A stretch of DNA of 64,000 nucleotides from an uncultured Alphaproteobacteria bacterium (GTDB lineage: Bacteria; Pseudomonadota; Alphaproteobacteria; Rickettsiales; UBA1997). Position 1 is the stretch's first letter; every line of letters starts with the position of its first letter. The notes beneath the pieces were generated by a model. It searched no databases. It was not told the origin of the DNA and was given only the letters and a program-made list of their open reading frames with translations. Positions 26,488-36,753 of the stretch are shown here, piece after piece. Where the stretch lies: contig CASELL010000002.1 in assembly GCA_949288805.1 (NCBI GenBank), positions 1-64,000 on the forward strand, written 5' to 3'. A program made the translations under genes and the position numbers.

Positions 26488-29049
26488 ATGGCAATCAAGG
26501 ATAGTTTTTTTGAATATGCCACAAAGGACAAAAACGAATTATTGAAAGAGTTAAACACTAATTTAAATTATGGTTTAAATACTGATTACGTTGAATTGTG
26601 GCAAGATGAAAATGGTTTTAACGAATTAAATACAGAAGAAAATTATATATGGTATAAAGCACTTTTTGAGTCTTTTTTCAATCCATTTAATATTGTTTTA
26701 AGTATATTATCTTTAATATCTTTTATAACATATGATATAATGACAGGAATAACTATTTTATCTTTAATAATTGTAAGCACTTTAATAAAATTTATACAAG
26801 AAAATAAAACAAATAAAGCCAGTGAAAAACTAAAATCCATGATAAAAACAACTGCTACAACTTTAAGAGATGGAAAGAAAAAAGAAATTGATATTAATCA
26901 ATTAATTATTGGAGATATTGTATTTTTATCTGCTGGTGATATAATACCTGCTGATTTAAGAATAATAGAATCAAAAGATTTGTTTATAAGTCAATCTTCT
27001 TTAACAGGAGAATCTGAACCGGTTGAAAAAACTTCATTAACCACAGATAAAAACAATTCAATAATAGAATTAAGTAATATATGCTTTATGGGAACTAACG
27101 TTGTTAGTGGAACTGCTATTGGAGTTATTTTACTAATTGGTAAAGATACTTATTTTAATTCTATGGTTAAATCTATAAATAGAAAAAAAGCAAAAAGCAA
27201 TTTTGATGTTGGGCTTGAAAAAATGACTTTAATGCTAATAAAGTTTATGATAATTATGGTTATTGCTGTATTTTTTATTAATGCTATTACTAAACATAAT
27301 TGGATAAACTCTTTTCTTTTTGCTATATCGGTTGCTGTTGGCTTAACTCCCGAAATGTTGCCTGTAATAATATCTACTAGTCTAGCAAAAGGTGCTATTA
27401 ATATGTCTAAAAAAAGAACAATAGTAAAAAATATTAACTCTATACAAAGTTTTGGAGCTATGGATATTTTATGTTCGGACAAAACTGGAACTTTAACTGA
27501 AAATGTTGTTGTTCTACAATATCATTTAAATATACATGGTAAAGAAGATTTAAGAGTTTTAAGACATGCTTATTTAAATAGTAATTTTCAAACTGGACTA
27601 AAAAACTTATTGGATATAGCAATTATTGATAAAGCTGTTGAAAATCAATTTTATAATTTAAACTTTAAATACAAAAAAATTGATGAAATACCTTTTGATT
27701 TTAGTAGAAGAAGAATGTCTGTTGTTTTGAAAGATGAAAATGGAAAAATACAAATGATTACAAAAGGTGCTATTGAAGAAATGTTTAATATATGTAAATA
27801 TGTAGAATATAATGGTGAAGTTATTGAATTGAATGAAAAAATTAAAAAAGAAATATTAGAAAATATTTTAAAACTAAATAATGATGGTATGAGAGTTTTG
27901 GCTTTAGCTCAAAAAAACTTTATAGACAAAAACGAAGAAATAAATATTAATAGTGAAAAAGATATGATTTTAATGGGTTATTTAAGTTTTCTTGATCCAC
28001 CAAAACAATCAGCAAAATCTGCAATAGAAGCTTTAAAAAATAATAATGTAAAAGTAAAAGTTCTTACTGGTGATAGTGATATTATAGCAAAATGTATATG
28101 TAAACAAGTTGGAATTGAAAATAATAATGTAGTTTTAGGAACTGAATTAGATAATATAGAAGATAAAGAATTAAAAAAAATTGTTGAGGAAGTAGATATT
28201 TTTGCTAAACTTTCTCCACAACAAAAATTAAGAATAATAAAAGTATTAAAAAGTGATGGGCATACTGTTGGCTTTATGGGGGATGGAATAAACGATGCCC
28301 CTGCTATGAAAGAAGCGGATGTTGCTATATCTGTCGATTCTGCTGTTGATATAGCAAAAGAATCTGCCGATATAATATTGTTAAAAAAAGATTTAAATGT
28401 TTTAAATGATGGTGTTGTTGAAGGAAGAAAAATATTTTGTAATATTATAAAATATATAAAAATGACTACTAGTTCTAATTTTGGAAATATATTGTCTATT
28501 TTAATTGCAAGTATATTTTTACCATTTTTGCCGATTTTACCAGTTCAAATATTGATTTTAAATCTTTTATATGATATATCTCAATTAGGTATATCTTGGG
28601 ATAATGTAGATAGTGATTTATTAAAAACTCAAAAAAAATGGTCTGCTAAATCAATAAAAAACTTTATGTTATTTATTGGTCCTATTAGCACTATATGTGA
28701 TCTAATTTTATTTTATATAATGTATAATGTTTTGAATTATGAAAATACTTTGTTTAATAGTTGTTGGTTTATAAGTAGTATAATTACACAAAGTATAATT
28801 ATAAACTTTATTAGAACATCAAAAATACCATTTAAAGAAAGTAATATATCTTTAAATTTGGGTTTATTAATAACATTAACTACTATAATAGCAATAATTT
28901 TACCTTATACAAAAATTGGTGATTATGTTGATCTTGTCCCAATTCCTTTTATATTTTATTTTTATTTATTTATAGTTGTTATTATTTATATTTTACTAAT
29001 TAGTATAATTAAAAAATATTATATTAAAAAATATAGTAATTGGCTATAA
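26488..29049 (+). CDS. mgtA: P-type ATPase, magnesium transporter (MgtA) type
   Basis: This is an ATP-driven cation importer in the inner membrane, P3B (MgtA/MgtB) type. The 853 residues show an N-terminal cytosolic segment, an actuator with TGES (about 175), the phosphorylation motif CSDKTGTLTEN (Asp near 331), nucleotide-domain KGAIEE (about 427), hinge MGDGINDAPAM (about 594-604), and ~10 membrane helices. NPFNIVL near residue 66 and SNFGN (about 660) are typical of the Mg type. A Shine-Dalgarno-like AAAGGTAG lies before the ATG. Confidence 0.9.
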   Translation: MAIKDSFFEYATKDKNELLKELNTNLNYGLNTDYVELWQDENGFNELNTEENYIWYKALFESFFNPFNIVLSILSLISFITYDIMTGITILSLIIVSTLIKFIQENKTNKASEKLKSMIKTTATTLRDGKKKEIDINQLIIGDIVFLSAGDIIPADLRIIESKDLFISQSSLTGESEPVEKTSLTTDKNNSIIELSNICFMGTNVVSGTAIGVILLIGKDTYFNSMVKSINRKKAKSNFDVGLEKMTLMLIKFMIIMVIAVFFINAITKHNWINSFLFAISVAVGLTPEMLPVIISTSLAKGAINMSKKRTIVKNINSIQSFGAMDILCSDKTGTLTENVVVLQYHLNIHGKEDLRVLRHAYLNSNFQTGLKNLLDIAIIDKAVENQFYNLNFKYKKIDEIPFDFSRRRMSVVLKDENGKIQMITKGAIEEMFNICKYVEYNGEVIELNEKIKKEILENILKLNNDGMRVLALAQKNFIDKNEEININSEKDMILMGYLSFLDPPKQSAKSAIEALKNNNVKVKVLTGDSDIIAKCICKQVGIENNNVVLGTELDNIEDKELKKIVEEVDIFAKLSPQQKLRIIKVLKSDGHTVGFMGDGINDAPAMKEADVAISVDSAVDIAKESADIILLKKDLNVLNDGVVEGRKIFCNIIKYIKMTTSSNFGNILSILIASIFLPFLPILPVQILILNLLYDISQLGISWDNVDSDLLKTQKKWSAKSIKNFMLFIGPISTICDLILFYIMYNVLNYENTLFNSCWFISSIITQSIIINFIRTSKIPFKESNISLNLGLLITLTTIIAIILPYTKIGDYVDLVPIPFIFYFYLFIVVIIYILLISIIKKYYIKKYSNWL

Positions 29050-29052
29050 AAA

Positions 29053-29085
29053 AATACATTATTTATTATTAATAAATAATGTATT
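29053..29085. terminator. Hairpin between convergent mgtA and AGCS genes
   Basis: AATACATTATTTATT (29053-29067) pairs with AATAAATAATGTATT (29071-29085) with a 3-base loop. The T-run is interrupted, so it is a moderate terminator. Confidence 0.6.
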
Positions 29086-29103
29086 AAGATTTTATAATTA
29101 ATT

Positions 29104-30453
29104 TTAATTAATTTTTGTTTCTTGTTTTATTATTTTTCTAGTTAAAAATATACATATTATATTTGGAATAGCTAATGATAAATAAAAAGTATCACCAATA
29201 TTAACAACTTTTGTTAGATTTAAATATATAGTCATCAAAGAGCACATAAAATGTATTATTATAAATATTATGGTTGTTTTTTTGCCAAAAGTATAATTAT
29301 ATATGTTTTGAGCATTAAAAGTTATTCCAGCAGTAGCCGTAAAAGATAACATAATTACAACTATCGTTAATATATAAGATAATATTGGACTAACAGAATC
29401 AAATGCGTGTTTTAATAGTAATATACCATTTAAAGTATTTGTTTCAGGATTATATACACCACTAGATATTATAGCTAAACCAGTTATTAAACATAGCATA
29501 GCAACAAAAAATGGACTTAGTGTTGCTTTTGCCGATTCTTCTATTATATTATCTGTATTTGAAGCTGCTAATGGTGTTGTTGAAGAACCTAAGCCAGCTT
29601 CGGCAGAAAAGAATAATCTTCTAACTCCACTTGATACAGAAGCTACTATACCACCAGTTATTGAATCTATTTTGAAAGCTTCTGTAATTATTGTTAGTAT
29701 AGCTTTTGGTATGTTCGTTATATTAACCAACAAGACAATAGATATTGATAATAAAAATAACAAAAAGATAATTGGCATTAATTTTTCAAATATTTTTGAT
29801 AGGCCAGTTATACCTTTATATGTTGCCGATATTAATAATATTTCCATTAATATTATAATGTATAATTCTTTTCCTTTAAAAAAACTAATTTCTGTTATTA
29901 CATTTGTAGCTTCTTTTACTTGATACATTTGAATAGATAATAGACCAAAAAAATATAAAAAAGCATATATTGTTGATAGAATTATACCAAATTTAAGCAA
30001 GTTAATTTCTTTTAAAGAATCTTTTATATATCTAATTGGAGCGCATTCTATGCTCTTATCTTCAATATTTTGATTTTTAAATTTTTTTGCTAAAAATACT
30101 TCAGCAAAAGATAAATTCATGGCAAAAATAGTTGTAATCACTAACCAAAAAATAGCACCAGCTCCACCCATATAAATACCAGTTCCTATTCCAGCTATAC
30201 TTCCTAGACCAAAAATCGTAGAAAAACTTGTTAATAAAGATTGTTTTGAATTTAGTATAGTATTATTTGTGTTATTGTTTTTTGTTAGTGTTTTTAGTGA
30301 GTTTTTGAATAATTTTATTGCTGGAAATCCTAGATAAAAAGAAAAAAATAAAGAAGATGATAAAAGTATTATCGTTATAAGTGGAAAACCAAATACTTCA
30401 TAAAAAATTATTTGTCCATAAAAATCTAATAAAGAGGTTATTTTTTCTATCAT
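29104..30453 (-). CDS. Sodium:alanine (AGCS) symporter
   Basis: It takes up alanine or glycine together with Na+ (or H+) across the inner membrane. About 11 hydrophobic segments occur over ~449 residues. GIGTGIYMGGAGAIFWL (about 103-119) and the GLGSSTTPLAASNT region (about 293-306) match the AGCS signature area. I start it at the ATG at 30453 (MIEKITSLL), the usual family N-terminus; an upstream ATG at 30498 would add 15 residues and has no better Shine-Dalgarno sequence. It diverges from polA across a short AT-rich spacer. Confidence 0.87.
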   Translation of the reverse strand: MIEKITSLLDFYGQIIFYEVFGFPLITIILLSSSLFFSFYLGFPAIKLFKNSLKTLTKNNNTNNTILNSKQSLLTSFSTIFGLGSIAGIGTGIYMGGAGAIFWLVITTIFAMNLSFAEVFLAKKFKNQNIEDKSIECAPIRYIKDSLKEINLLKFGIILSTIYAFLYFFGLLSIQMYQVKEATNVITEISFFKGKELYIIILMEILLISATYKGITGLSKIFEKLMPIIFLLFLLSISIVLLVNITNIPKAILTIITEAFKIDSITGGIVASVSSGVRRLFFSAEAGLGSSTTPLAASNTDNIIEESAKATLSPFFVAMLCLITGLAIISSGVYNPETNTLNGILLLKHAFDSVSPILSYILTIVVIMLSFTATAGITFNAQNIYNYTFGKKTTIIFIIIHFMCSLMTIYLNLTKVVNIGDTFYLSLAIPNIICIFLTRKIIKQETKIN

Positions 30454-30575
30454 ATTATCTATTTTTTTTATTTTTATTAAGAATATAATTTGTTTCATAA
30501 AAAATCAATATTTTTTTAATTGTTTTTTATATTCTTTTATTTATAGTTTATATTAGTAATTAAAATACTAAAAAA

Positions 30576-33233
30576 ATGGAAAAAAAAAGATTAATATTAG
30601 TTGATGGATATAGTTTCTTTTTTAGAGCATTTTTTGCCTTAAAAAATATTAAAAATAGAAGTGATGGGTTGCCTGTAAATGGTGTCTATGGTTTTACAAA
30701 AATGTTAATTAATTTAATAGTAGATCTAAAATCTACACATATAGCGGTTGTGTTTGATACAGGCGGTAAAACTTTTAGACACGATATTTTTGAAGGGTAT
30801 AAAGCTAATAGACCACCAGTTCCTGAAGAAATGATTCCTCAATTTCCAATAATTAGAGAAGTTGTTGATGTTTTAAATATTAAATCAATTGAAAAATCTG
30901 GTTATGAAGCAGACGATATTATAGCTACATTATCAAAACAGGCAAAAAAAAATGGTTATGAAGTTTGGATTGTATCGGGCGATAAAGATTTGATGCAATT
31001 AGTTGATGATAATGTTTTTATGTATGAAACAAAAGATAATAAAATAATAGGTATTAAAGAAGTTGAAGAAAAATGGGGAGTAAAACCTGATAAATTATTA
31101 GATGTTTTATCTTTAATGGGAGATAAGGCAGATAATGTTTCTGGTGTGCCATCAATAGGTGAAAAAACTGCTATCGAATTAATAAATGAATTTGGTAGTG
31201 TTGAAAATATTATAGAAAATGTTGATAATATAAAACAAGAAAAAAGAAAAAAAGCAATTAAAGAAAATATTGATAAATTAAAATTATCAAAACAATTAAT
31301 AACTTTATGTGATAGTGTTGATTTAGATGGACTAAATATTGATGATTTAAGTTTTAATATGTTAAATCCTGCTAGATTTAGAGATTTTTTAAATAAAATG
31401 GAATTTTTTAGTCTAGCAAGAGATGTTGAAAAGGTTTTTAATGTTAGTAATAACAATGAAGAAAATAAGAAATATAAAAAAATTACAACAATTGAAGATT
31501 TAAAAAGAAATTGTGATAATATTAAAGATTTTTATTTTGAAATATTAACTTCTAATATTACAGGTAATGTAGATTTTATATCTTTTTGTAATAATGATTT
31601 ATATTTTGCCATACATATAAAAGAATCTAGTGATTTACTAAGTAATAATTTAAGTATTGAAGATGTTTTAGGAGTATTAAAGAATATTTTTGAAGATAAG
31701 AATATAAAAAAAATATCATATGATATAAAGCAATCAATTAACATATTAAAACAATATAATATTAATATAATAAATTATGAAGATATAAAAATAATAGCAT
31801 ATTTACTTGATAATGGTAAATATAATATAGTTTTATCTAATATTATTGAACATTATTTATATAATAATATTGAAATAAAAATTAATAATATTGATAGATA
31901 TAATTCTATAATAAAAAAGTATGAATTAGAAAATAAAATTGTAAATATTTTTGATGTTGTCTGTTTTAGAATTGATATGATAAATACTTTATATAATATA
32001 CTGTATTCTAGAATTATTGATAATAAAGAATTATATGAAATATATGAAAATATAGAAAAACCTATAACTGATATTTTAGCAAATATGGAGTTTTTAGGTG
32101 TAAAAATTGATATTAATCTATTAAAACAATTATCTAATGATTTTTCTAATGATATATTAAGATTAGAAAAAGAAATACATGATATTTCTGGTTCTAATTT
32201 TAATATTAATTCACCTGCTCAATTAAGTGATATTTTGTTTAATAAATTATGTCTACCAAAAATAACAAAACCAACAAAAAGCGGTATTTATTCTACTGAT
32301 ATTGAAACTATGGAGACATTATATCAAAATGGCTTTGAAATTGCTGGAAAAATTATAGAATATAGACATTTTACAAAATTAAAAAATACTTATACAGATG
32401 CTTTACAAAAATTAGTTGATAATGATGGTAGAGTTCATACAACTTTCTCTAATACAAATGTTATAACAGGAAGATTAAGTTCAAATAATCCTAATTTACA
32501 AAATATTCCTATTAGAACAGAAGATGGAGAAAAAATAAGAAAAACTTTTATATCTAAAAATGGTTATAGTTTTATAGGAGTTGATTATTCTCAAATAGAG
32601 CTAAGAATATTGGCAGAATATGCTGATGTTAAAAGATTAAAAGAAAACTTTAAAAATGGACTTGATATACATACAGAAACAGCTAAAAAAGTATTTAATA
32701 TAAATGATATTACACCAGATATGAGAAGAATTGCAAAAGCAATTAATTTTAGTATAGTTTATGGAACAACTTCTTTTGGACTTGCTAAAAGATTAGATAA
32801 AACTAATAATGAAGCAAAACAATATATGGATAACTATTTTGAGTTATACCCTGAAATTAAAGAATATATGAATAACATAAAAGATTTTGTGAAGAAAAAT
32901 GGTTATATTAAAACAATGTTTAATAGAATATGCTATATAAATTTGAACGGTCCACAAAAAAGTTTTCTTGAAAGATTAGCAATTAATGCTCCAATACAGG
33001 GAACTGGTGCAGATATTATAAAAATGGCCATGATTAAAGTTAATGAAGCAATTGAAAATTATGACGCTAATATTTTATTACAAATACATGATGAATTATT
33101 AATTGAAGTAAAAGATGAAGAACTTGAAGAAGTAAAAAATATAGTTAAAAACACTATGGAAAATATTGTTGATTTTGGCGTAGATTTTCCTGTTGAGATA
33201 AAAACTGGTAAGAATTGGGGAGACGTTCATTAA
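30576..33233 (+). CDS. polA: DNA polymerase I with inactive proofreading domain
   Basis: It fills gaps and removes RNA primers. The 885 residues have an N-terminal 5'-3' exonuclease (about 1-290; GYEADDIIATL near 110, GDKADNVSGVPSIGEKTA near 185). A middle domain (about 300-480) follows the 3'-5' exonuclease fold, but its first metal motif reads FEILTSN where active enzymes have FDTETDS, so proofreading is predicted lost. The family A polymerase has motif A DYSQIELR (about 670), motif B RRIAKAINFSIVYG (about 713-726) and motif C QIHDELL (about 836). Family identification is certain. Confidence 0.96.
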   Translation: MEKKRLILVDGYSFFFRAFFALKNIKNRSDGLPVNGVYGFTKMLINLIVDLKSTHIAVVFDTGGKTFRHDIFEGYKANRPPVPEEMIPQFPIIREVVDVLNIKSIEKSGYEADDIIATLSKQAKKNGYEVWIVSGDKDLMQLVDDNVFMYETKDNKIIGIKEVEEKWGVKPDKLLDVLSLMGDKADNVSGVPSIGEKTAIELINEFGSVENIIENVDNIKQEKRKKAIKENIDKLKLSKQLITLCDSVDLDGLNIDDLSFNMLNPARFRDFLNKMEFFSLARDVEKVFNVSNNNEENKKYKKITTIEDLKRNCDNIKDFYFEILTSNITGNVDFISFCNNDLYFAIHIKESSDLLSNNLSIEDVLGVLKNIFEDKNIKKISYDIKQSINILKQYNINIINYEDIKIIAYLLDNGKYNIVLSNIIEHYLYNNIEIKINNIDRYNSIIKKYELENKIVNIFDVVCFRIDMINTLYNILYSRIIDNKELYEIYENIEKPITDILANMEFLGVKIDINLLKQLSNDFSNDILRLEKEIHDISGSNFNINSPAQLSDILFNKLCLPKITKPTKSGIYSTDIETMETLYQNGFEIAGKIIEYRHFTKLKNTYTDALQKLVDNDGRVHTTFSNTNVITGRLSSNNPNLQNIPIRTEDGEKIRKTFISKNGYSFIGVDYSQIELRILAEYADVKRLKENFKNGLDIHTETAKKVFNINDITPDMRRIAKAINFSIVYGTTSFGLAKRLDKTNNEAKQYMDNYFELYPEIKEYMNNIKDFVKKNGYIKTMFNRICYINLNGPQKSFLERLAINAPIQGTGADIIKMAMIKVNEAIENYDANILLQIHDELLIEVKDEELEEVKNIVKNTMENIVDFGVDFPVEIKTGKNWGDVH

Positions 33234-33314
33234 AATAAAAGAGATAAATATATAATAATATTGACTTTAATATTGTTGTTATTATTTTTATAATGAAATA
33301 ATAATATTGTATTT

Positions 33315-35041
33315 ATGAGTTTTGAAAAGACTAGTATAAAAAATATAATTGATGGCATATTAGATGATGAATACTTATTGCCAGTTATACAAAGAGGCTT
33401 GGTTTGGAAAACTGAGCAAATAGAAAAATTATTTGAATCAATTTATTTAGGTTATCCAATAGGATCTTTTTTGTTTTGGAAATACAAAATTGAAGAAAAA
33501 ATTACACTTTTTATAAATTTGTTAATAAAATAAATGAATACAAACAGCCAGATATTTTTAAATATAATGGAACAAATAAAAAAATAATAGCGGTTTTAGA
33601 TGGACAACAAAGACTAACTTCTTTATATATAGGCTTAACAGGCGATGCCAAAATTCATAAGAAGGGATATAAAAGAGACAATATTAACAATTTTGAAGAT
33701 ACAAAATTATTTGTTAACTTATTAAAAGACCATAAAAATATTAATAATTATGAAGAAGAGGAGGAGTTTGACGATAATAAAACAATTTATGAAAATAATA
33801 AAAAGTTTTTTAAATTTAAAAAAATAAGAAACAACGAAAATACCATTATAGAAAACGGTTCTTTATGGTTTAATATGACTAAAATATTAGATTTTAAATA
33901 TTCAACAGATTATAAAAAATATATAGATAATTTAAAAGATTTTTCTGAAGAAGAGCAGGATTTAATTCAAAATAATTTTAATGAACTATTTAATATATTT
34001 TGTAAAAAAGAGATTATTAGTTATTATAAAGAAGAAACTCAAGATTTAGATAAGGTATTAGATATTTTTGTTAGAATTAATTCTGGCGGAACAAAATTAA
34101 GTAAAAGTGATTTTTTAATGTCTGTGATTACAAATAATTGGATAGAGGCAAAAGAAACAATATCTAATACTCTAATAGATATTGAAAACTCTTGCGGTTT
34201 TAGAATTAGCCAAGATGTTTTTTTAAGGGGTTGTTTATTATTAACAGATAATAATATTATTATTAATGTAAATAATTTTAAAAATAAAACAATATTAGAT
34301 ATAAAAAATAATTTTAATGAAATAGTAGACTATATAAAACTTTCTTGTAATATATTTGGTTATTTTGGTTTCAATAATTATAATTTAAATTCAAGAATAA
34401 TTTTAATTGTTCTGGCTTTATATTTAAAAGAAAACAATATAAAAAACTTTAATAAAAATATTAATTTATTATTAATTAAAAAATGGATTTATACAACAAT
34501 ATTGTCCGGAGTATTAAACGGACAAACAAACGACTTTTTATTAAAACTAAGAGAGATTATCAAAAATTATAAAGGCGATATACCGTTAGAAGAAATTAAA
34601 CAAATGTCAAAAAAATTAAACAAGAATATGGACATTAACGAAGATACAATAGAAGCAATTGTTGATAAAAAAGCTGAATATAATTCTCAATTTATATGGT
34701 CTATATTACTTATTTTATATCCGGATTATAAACATGATCAAATAAGTTTTGATGAGGATCATATTTTCCCAAAATCTTTATTAACAAACAAACAATTAAA
34801 AAGCGGTGGTGGAAATTATATAGCAAATATACAATTACTAAAATCACAAACAAACAAAGAAAAAAATAATAAACTGCCTTTTGATTGGATTATTGAAGAA
34901 TTCAAAACAGAAAAAGATATAAGTGATTATAAAAAAGAAAATTTAATTCCAGAAGATATAGAACTCACCCTTGACAATTTTGATATTTTTATAGAAAAAA
35001 GAAGAAAAATGATTATTGATAAAATATTGGAGAAAATTTAA
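33315..35041 (+). pseudogene. GmrSD-type (DUF262-DUF1524) restriction gene, frameshifted
   Basis: The first 73 codons encode the start of a DUF262 domain (LPVIQRGLVWKTEQIEKLFE, then GSFLFW) and stop at 33531-33533. The rest continues in another frame, open from 33494 to 35041: LDGQQRLTSLYIGL, FVRINSGGTKLSKSDFL, and a C-terminal DUF1524 HNH motif DEDHIFPKSLL. The break is at the A6 run near 33496-33501; an A7 would restore one ~575-codon frame. GmrSD enzymes are type IV restriction systems that cut modified (for example glucosyl-hydroxymethylcytosine) phage DNA. Either this is a dead copy, a phase-variable switch, a frameshift-translated gene or a homopolymer sequencing error. The second part has an ATG at 33875 without a clear Shine-Dalgarno sequence. 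Confidence 0.82.
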
Positions 35042-35050
35042 ATATTATAA

Positions 35051-35080
35051 AAAAAGATAGTTAAAAAACTATCTTTTTTT
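35051..35080. terminator. Bidirectional terminator between GmrSD-like gene and carboxylase gene
   Basis: AAAAAGATAGTT (35051-35062) pairs with AACTATCTTTTT (35067-35078), followed by T. It serves both convergent genes. Confidence 0.85.
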
Positions 35081-35094
35081 ATGATAAACGTTTA

Positions 35095-36618
35095 TTATAA
35101 TGGTAAATTATCGTGTTTTTTAGATGGAATTTTTACTGCCTTATTTATTAAAAATCTCAAACCATCACATATTCTTTTTCTTGTTTCTTGTGGTTTTATA
35201 ACTTCATCTATATAACCTCTTGAAGCGGCGAAAAATGGAGTAGAAAACTTATCTTTATATTCTTTAATCTTTTCTTCTCTTTCTTCTGGTGTTAGGTTTT
35301 TATACATAATATTTACAGCACCTTCTGCTCCCATAACTGCTATTTCTGCTGTTTCCCAAGCGTAGTTTAAATCCCCTCTTAAATGTCTGGAGTTCATAAC
35401 TATATAAGCACCACCATAAGCTTTTCTGGTTATAATAGTAATTTTAGGAACACTAGATTCTGCGTAAGCATAAAGTAATTTAGCGCCATGTGATATGATG
35501 CCATTATATTCTTGGTCTTTTCCTGGTAAAAATCCTGGAACATCTACCAATGTAATCAATGGGATATTAAAGGCATCGCAGAATCTAATAAATCTAGCAG
35601 CTTTTCTGGAAGCGTTAATATCAAGACAACCAGCTAATTCTAATGGTTGATTAGCAATAACACCAACAGATCTGCCGTTCATTCTAGCAAAGCCTGTAAT
35701 TATATTTTTAGCATATTCTGGTTTTAATTCGAAGAAATTTCCTTCATCAACTATTTTATAAATTAATTCTTTTATATCGTAGGCTTGATTAGGATTATCT
35801 GGTACAAGAGTATTTAAAGAAACATCTATTCTATCAGTTTGATCAGAAGTTTCTATCTCTGGAACTTTATCAAGATAATTTGATGGTAAGAAATCAAATA
35901 ATCTTCTTGTTTGTAATAATAAATCTATGTCATTAGTAAAAGTCTTGTCTGCTACACCACTAATTGGTCCATGTATACTAGCACCACCTAAATCTTCTTT
36001 TGAAACTTCTTCATGAGTAACTGTTTTTATAACATCTGGACCAGTTAAAAACATATAGCCGCTACCTTCAGTCATAAAAATAAAATCAGTTAAAGCTGGA
36101 GCATAAACAGCACCACCAGCACAAGGTCCCATAATTAATGATATTTGAGGAATTACACCAGAGGCATCAACTATTCTTTGAAATATTTTACCATAACCAC
36201 CAAGAGCATCAACACCTTCTTGTATTCTAGCACCACCAGAATCTAATATACCTATAACAGGAACTTTTGCTTTTAAAGCCATATTTATAATTCTTTCAAT
36301 TTTTTGTGCTTGTGCTTGACCAAGAGAACCACCTATAACAGTGAAATCTTGAGAATATACAAAAACAAGTCGTCCATTAATTGTTCCTGAGCCGGTAATT
36401 ACACCATCGCCACTGAATTTTTTGGATTCCATACCAAAATCAGTACATCTGTGCTCCACATAGACACCATATTCTTCAAAAGAATCTCTGTCTAATAAAA
36501 CTTCAATTCTTTCTCTAGCAGTCAACTTACCTTGTTGGTGTTGTTTATTTATTCTTTCAATACCACCGCCAAGTAAAGATTGTTCTTTTCTTTTTGCTAA
36601 TTCAATAGAGTTTTTCAT
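35095..36618 (-). CDS. Acyl-CoA carboxylase beta subunit (PccB-like)
   Basis: This is the carboxyltransferase chain of a biotin-dependent acyl-CoA carboxylase (propionyl- or methylcrotonyl-type), or of a methylmalonyl-CoA decarboxylase. The 507 residues match Pcc[15 protein letters not shown] (about 31-44), the N-half acyl-CoA site [10 protein letters not shown] (about 125-134), the oxyanion-type [13 protein letters not shown], and the C-half with [10 protein letters not shown] (about 365-374) and GGAYIVMNS (about 408). No biotin carboxylase or biotin carrier gene is in the window, so its partner and direction are unknown. It has no close neighbours on its strand. Confidence 0.92.
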   Translation of the reverse strand: MKNSIELAKRKEQSLLGGGIERINKQHQQGKLTARERIEVLLDRDSFEEYGVYVEHRCTDFGMESKKFSGDGVITGSGTINGRLVFVYSQDFTVIGGSLGQAQAQKIERIINMALKAKVPVIGILDSGGARIQEGVDALGGYGKIFQRIVDASGVIPQISLIMGPCAGGAVYAPALTDFIFMTEGSGYMFLTGPDVIKTVTHEEVSKEDLGGASIHGPISGVADKTFTNDIDLLLQTRRLFDFLPSNYLDKVPEIETSDQTDRIDVSLNTLVPDNPNQAYDIKELIYKIVDEGNFFELKPEYAKNIITGFARMNGRSVGVIANQPLELAGCLDINASRKAARFIRFCDAFNIPLITLVDVPGFLPGKDQEYNGIISHGAKLLYAYAESSVPKITIITRKAYGGAYIVMNSRHLRGDLNYAWETAEIAVMGAEGAVNIMYKNLTPEEREEKIKEYKDKFSTPFFAASRGYIDEVIKPQETRKRICDGLRFLINKAVKIPSKKHDNLPL

Positions 36619-36697
36619 TTTTTTCTAATGTTGTTTATAAAATAATTAATTTTATAATATATTTACAATTATTATTTTCAAGATAAAAATTAATTTT

Positions 36698-36728
36698 TTG
36701 ACTTTTATAAAATCTAAATTACTATATA
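36698..36728 (+). promoter_or_regulatory. Promoter of the lytic transglycosylase gene
   Basis: TTGACT at 36698-36703, with ACTATA at 36721 (17-base spacer) overlapping TATATA at 36723-36728. Transcription starting near 36733 makes the TTG at 36736 an unlikely start. Confidence 0.5.
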
Positions 36729-36753
36729 TCATAGTTTGTTTATTAAAAATTTA

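Noticed and set aside
31532-31744. Antisense open frames across polA, mnmE, ychF and other genes
   Set aside because: They mirror strongly supported genes on the other strand and lack start signals or recognisable domains.
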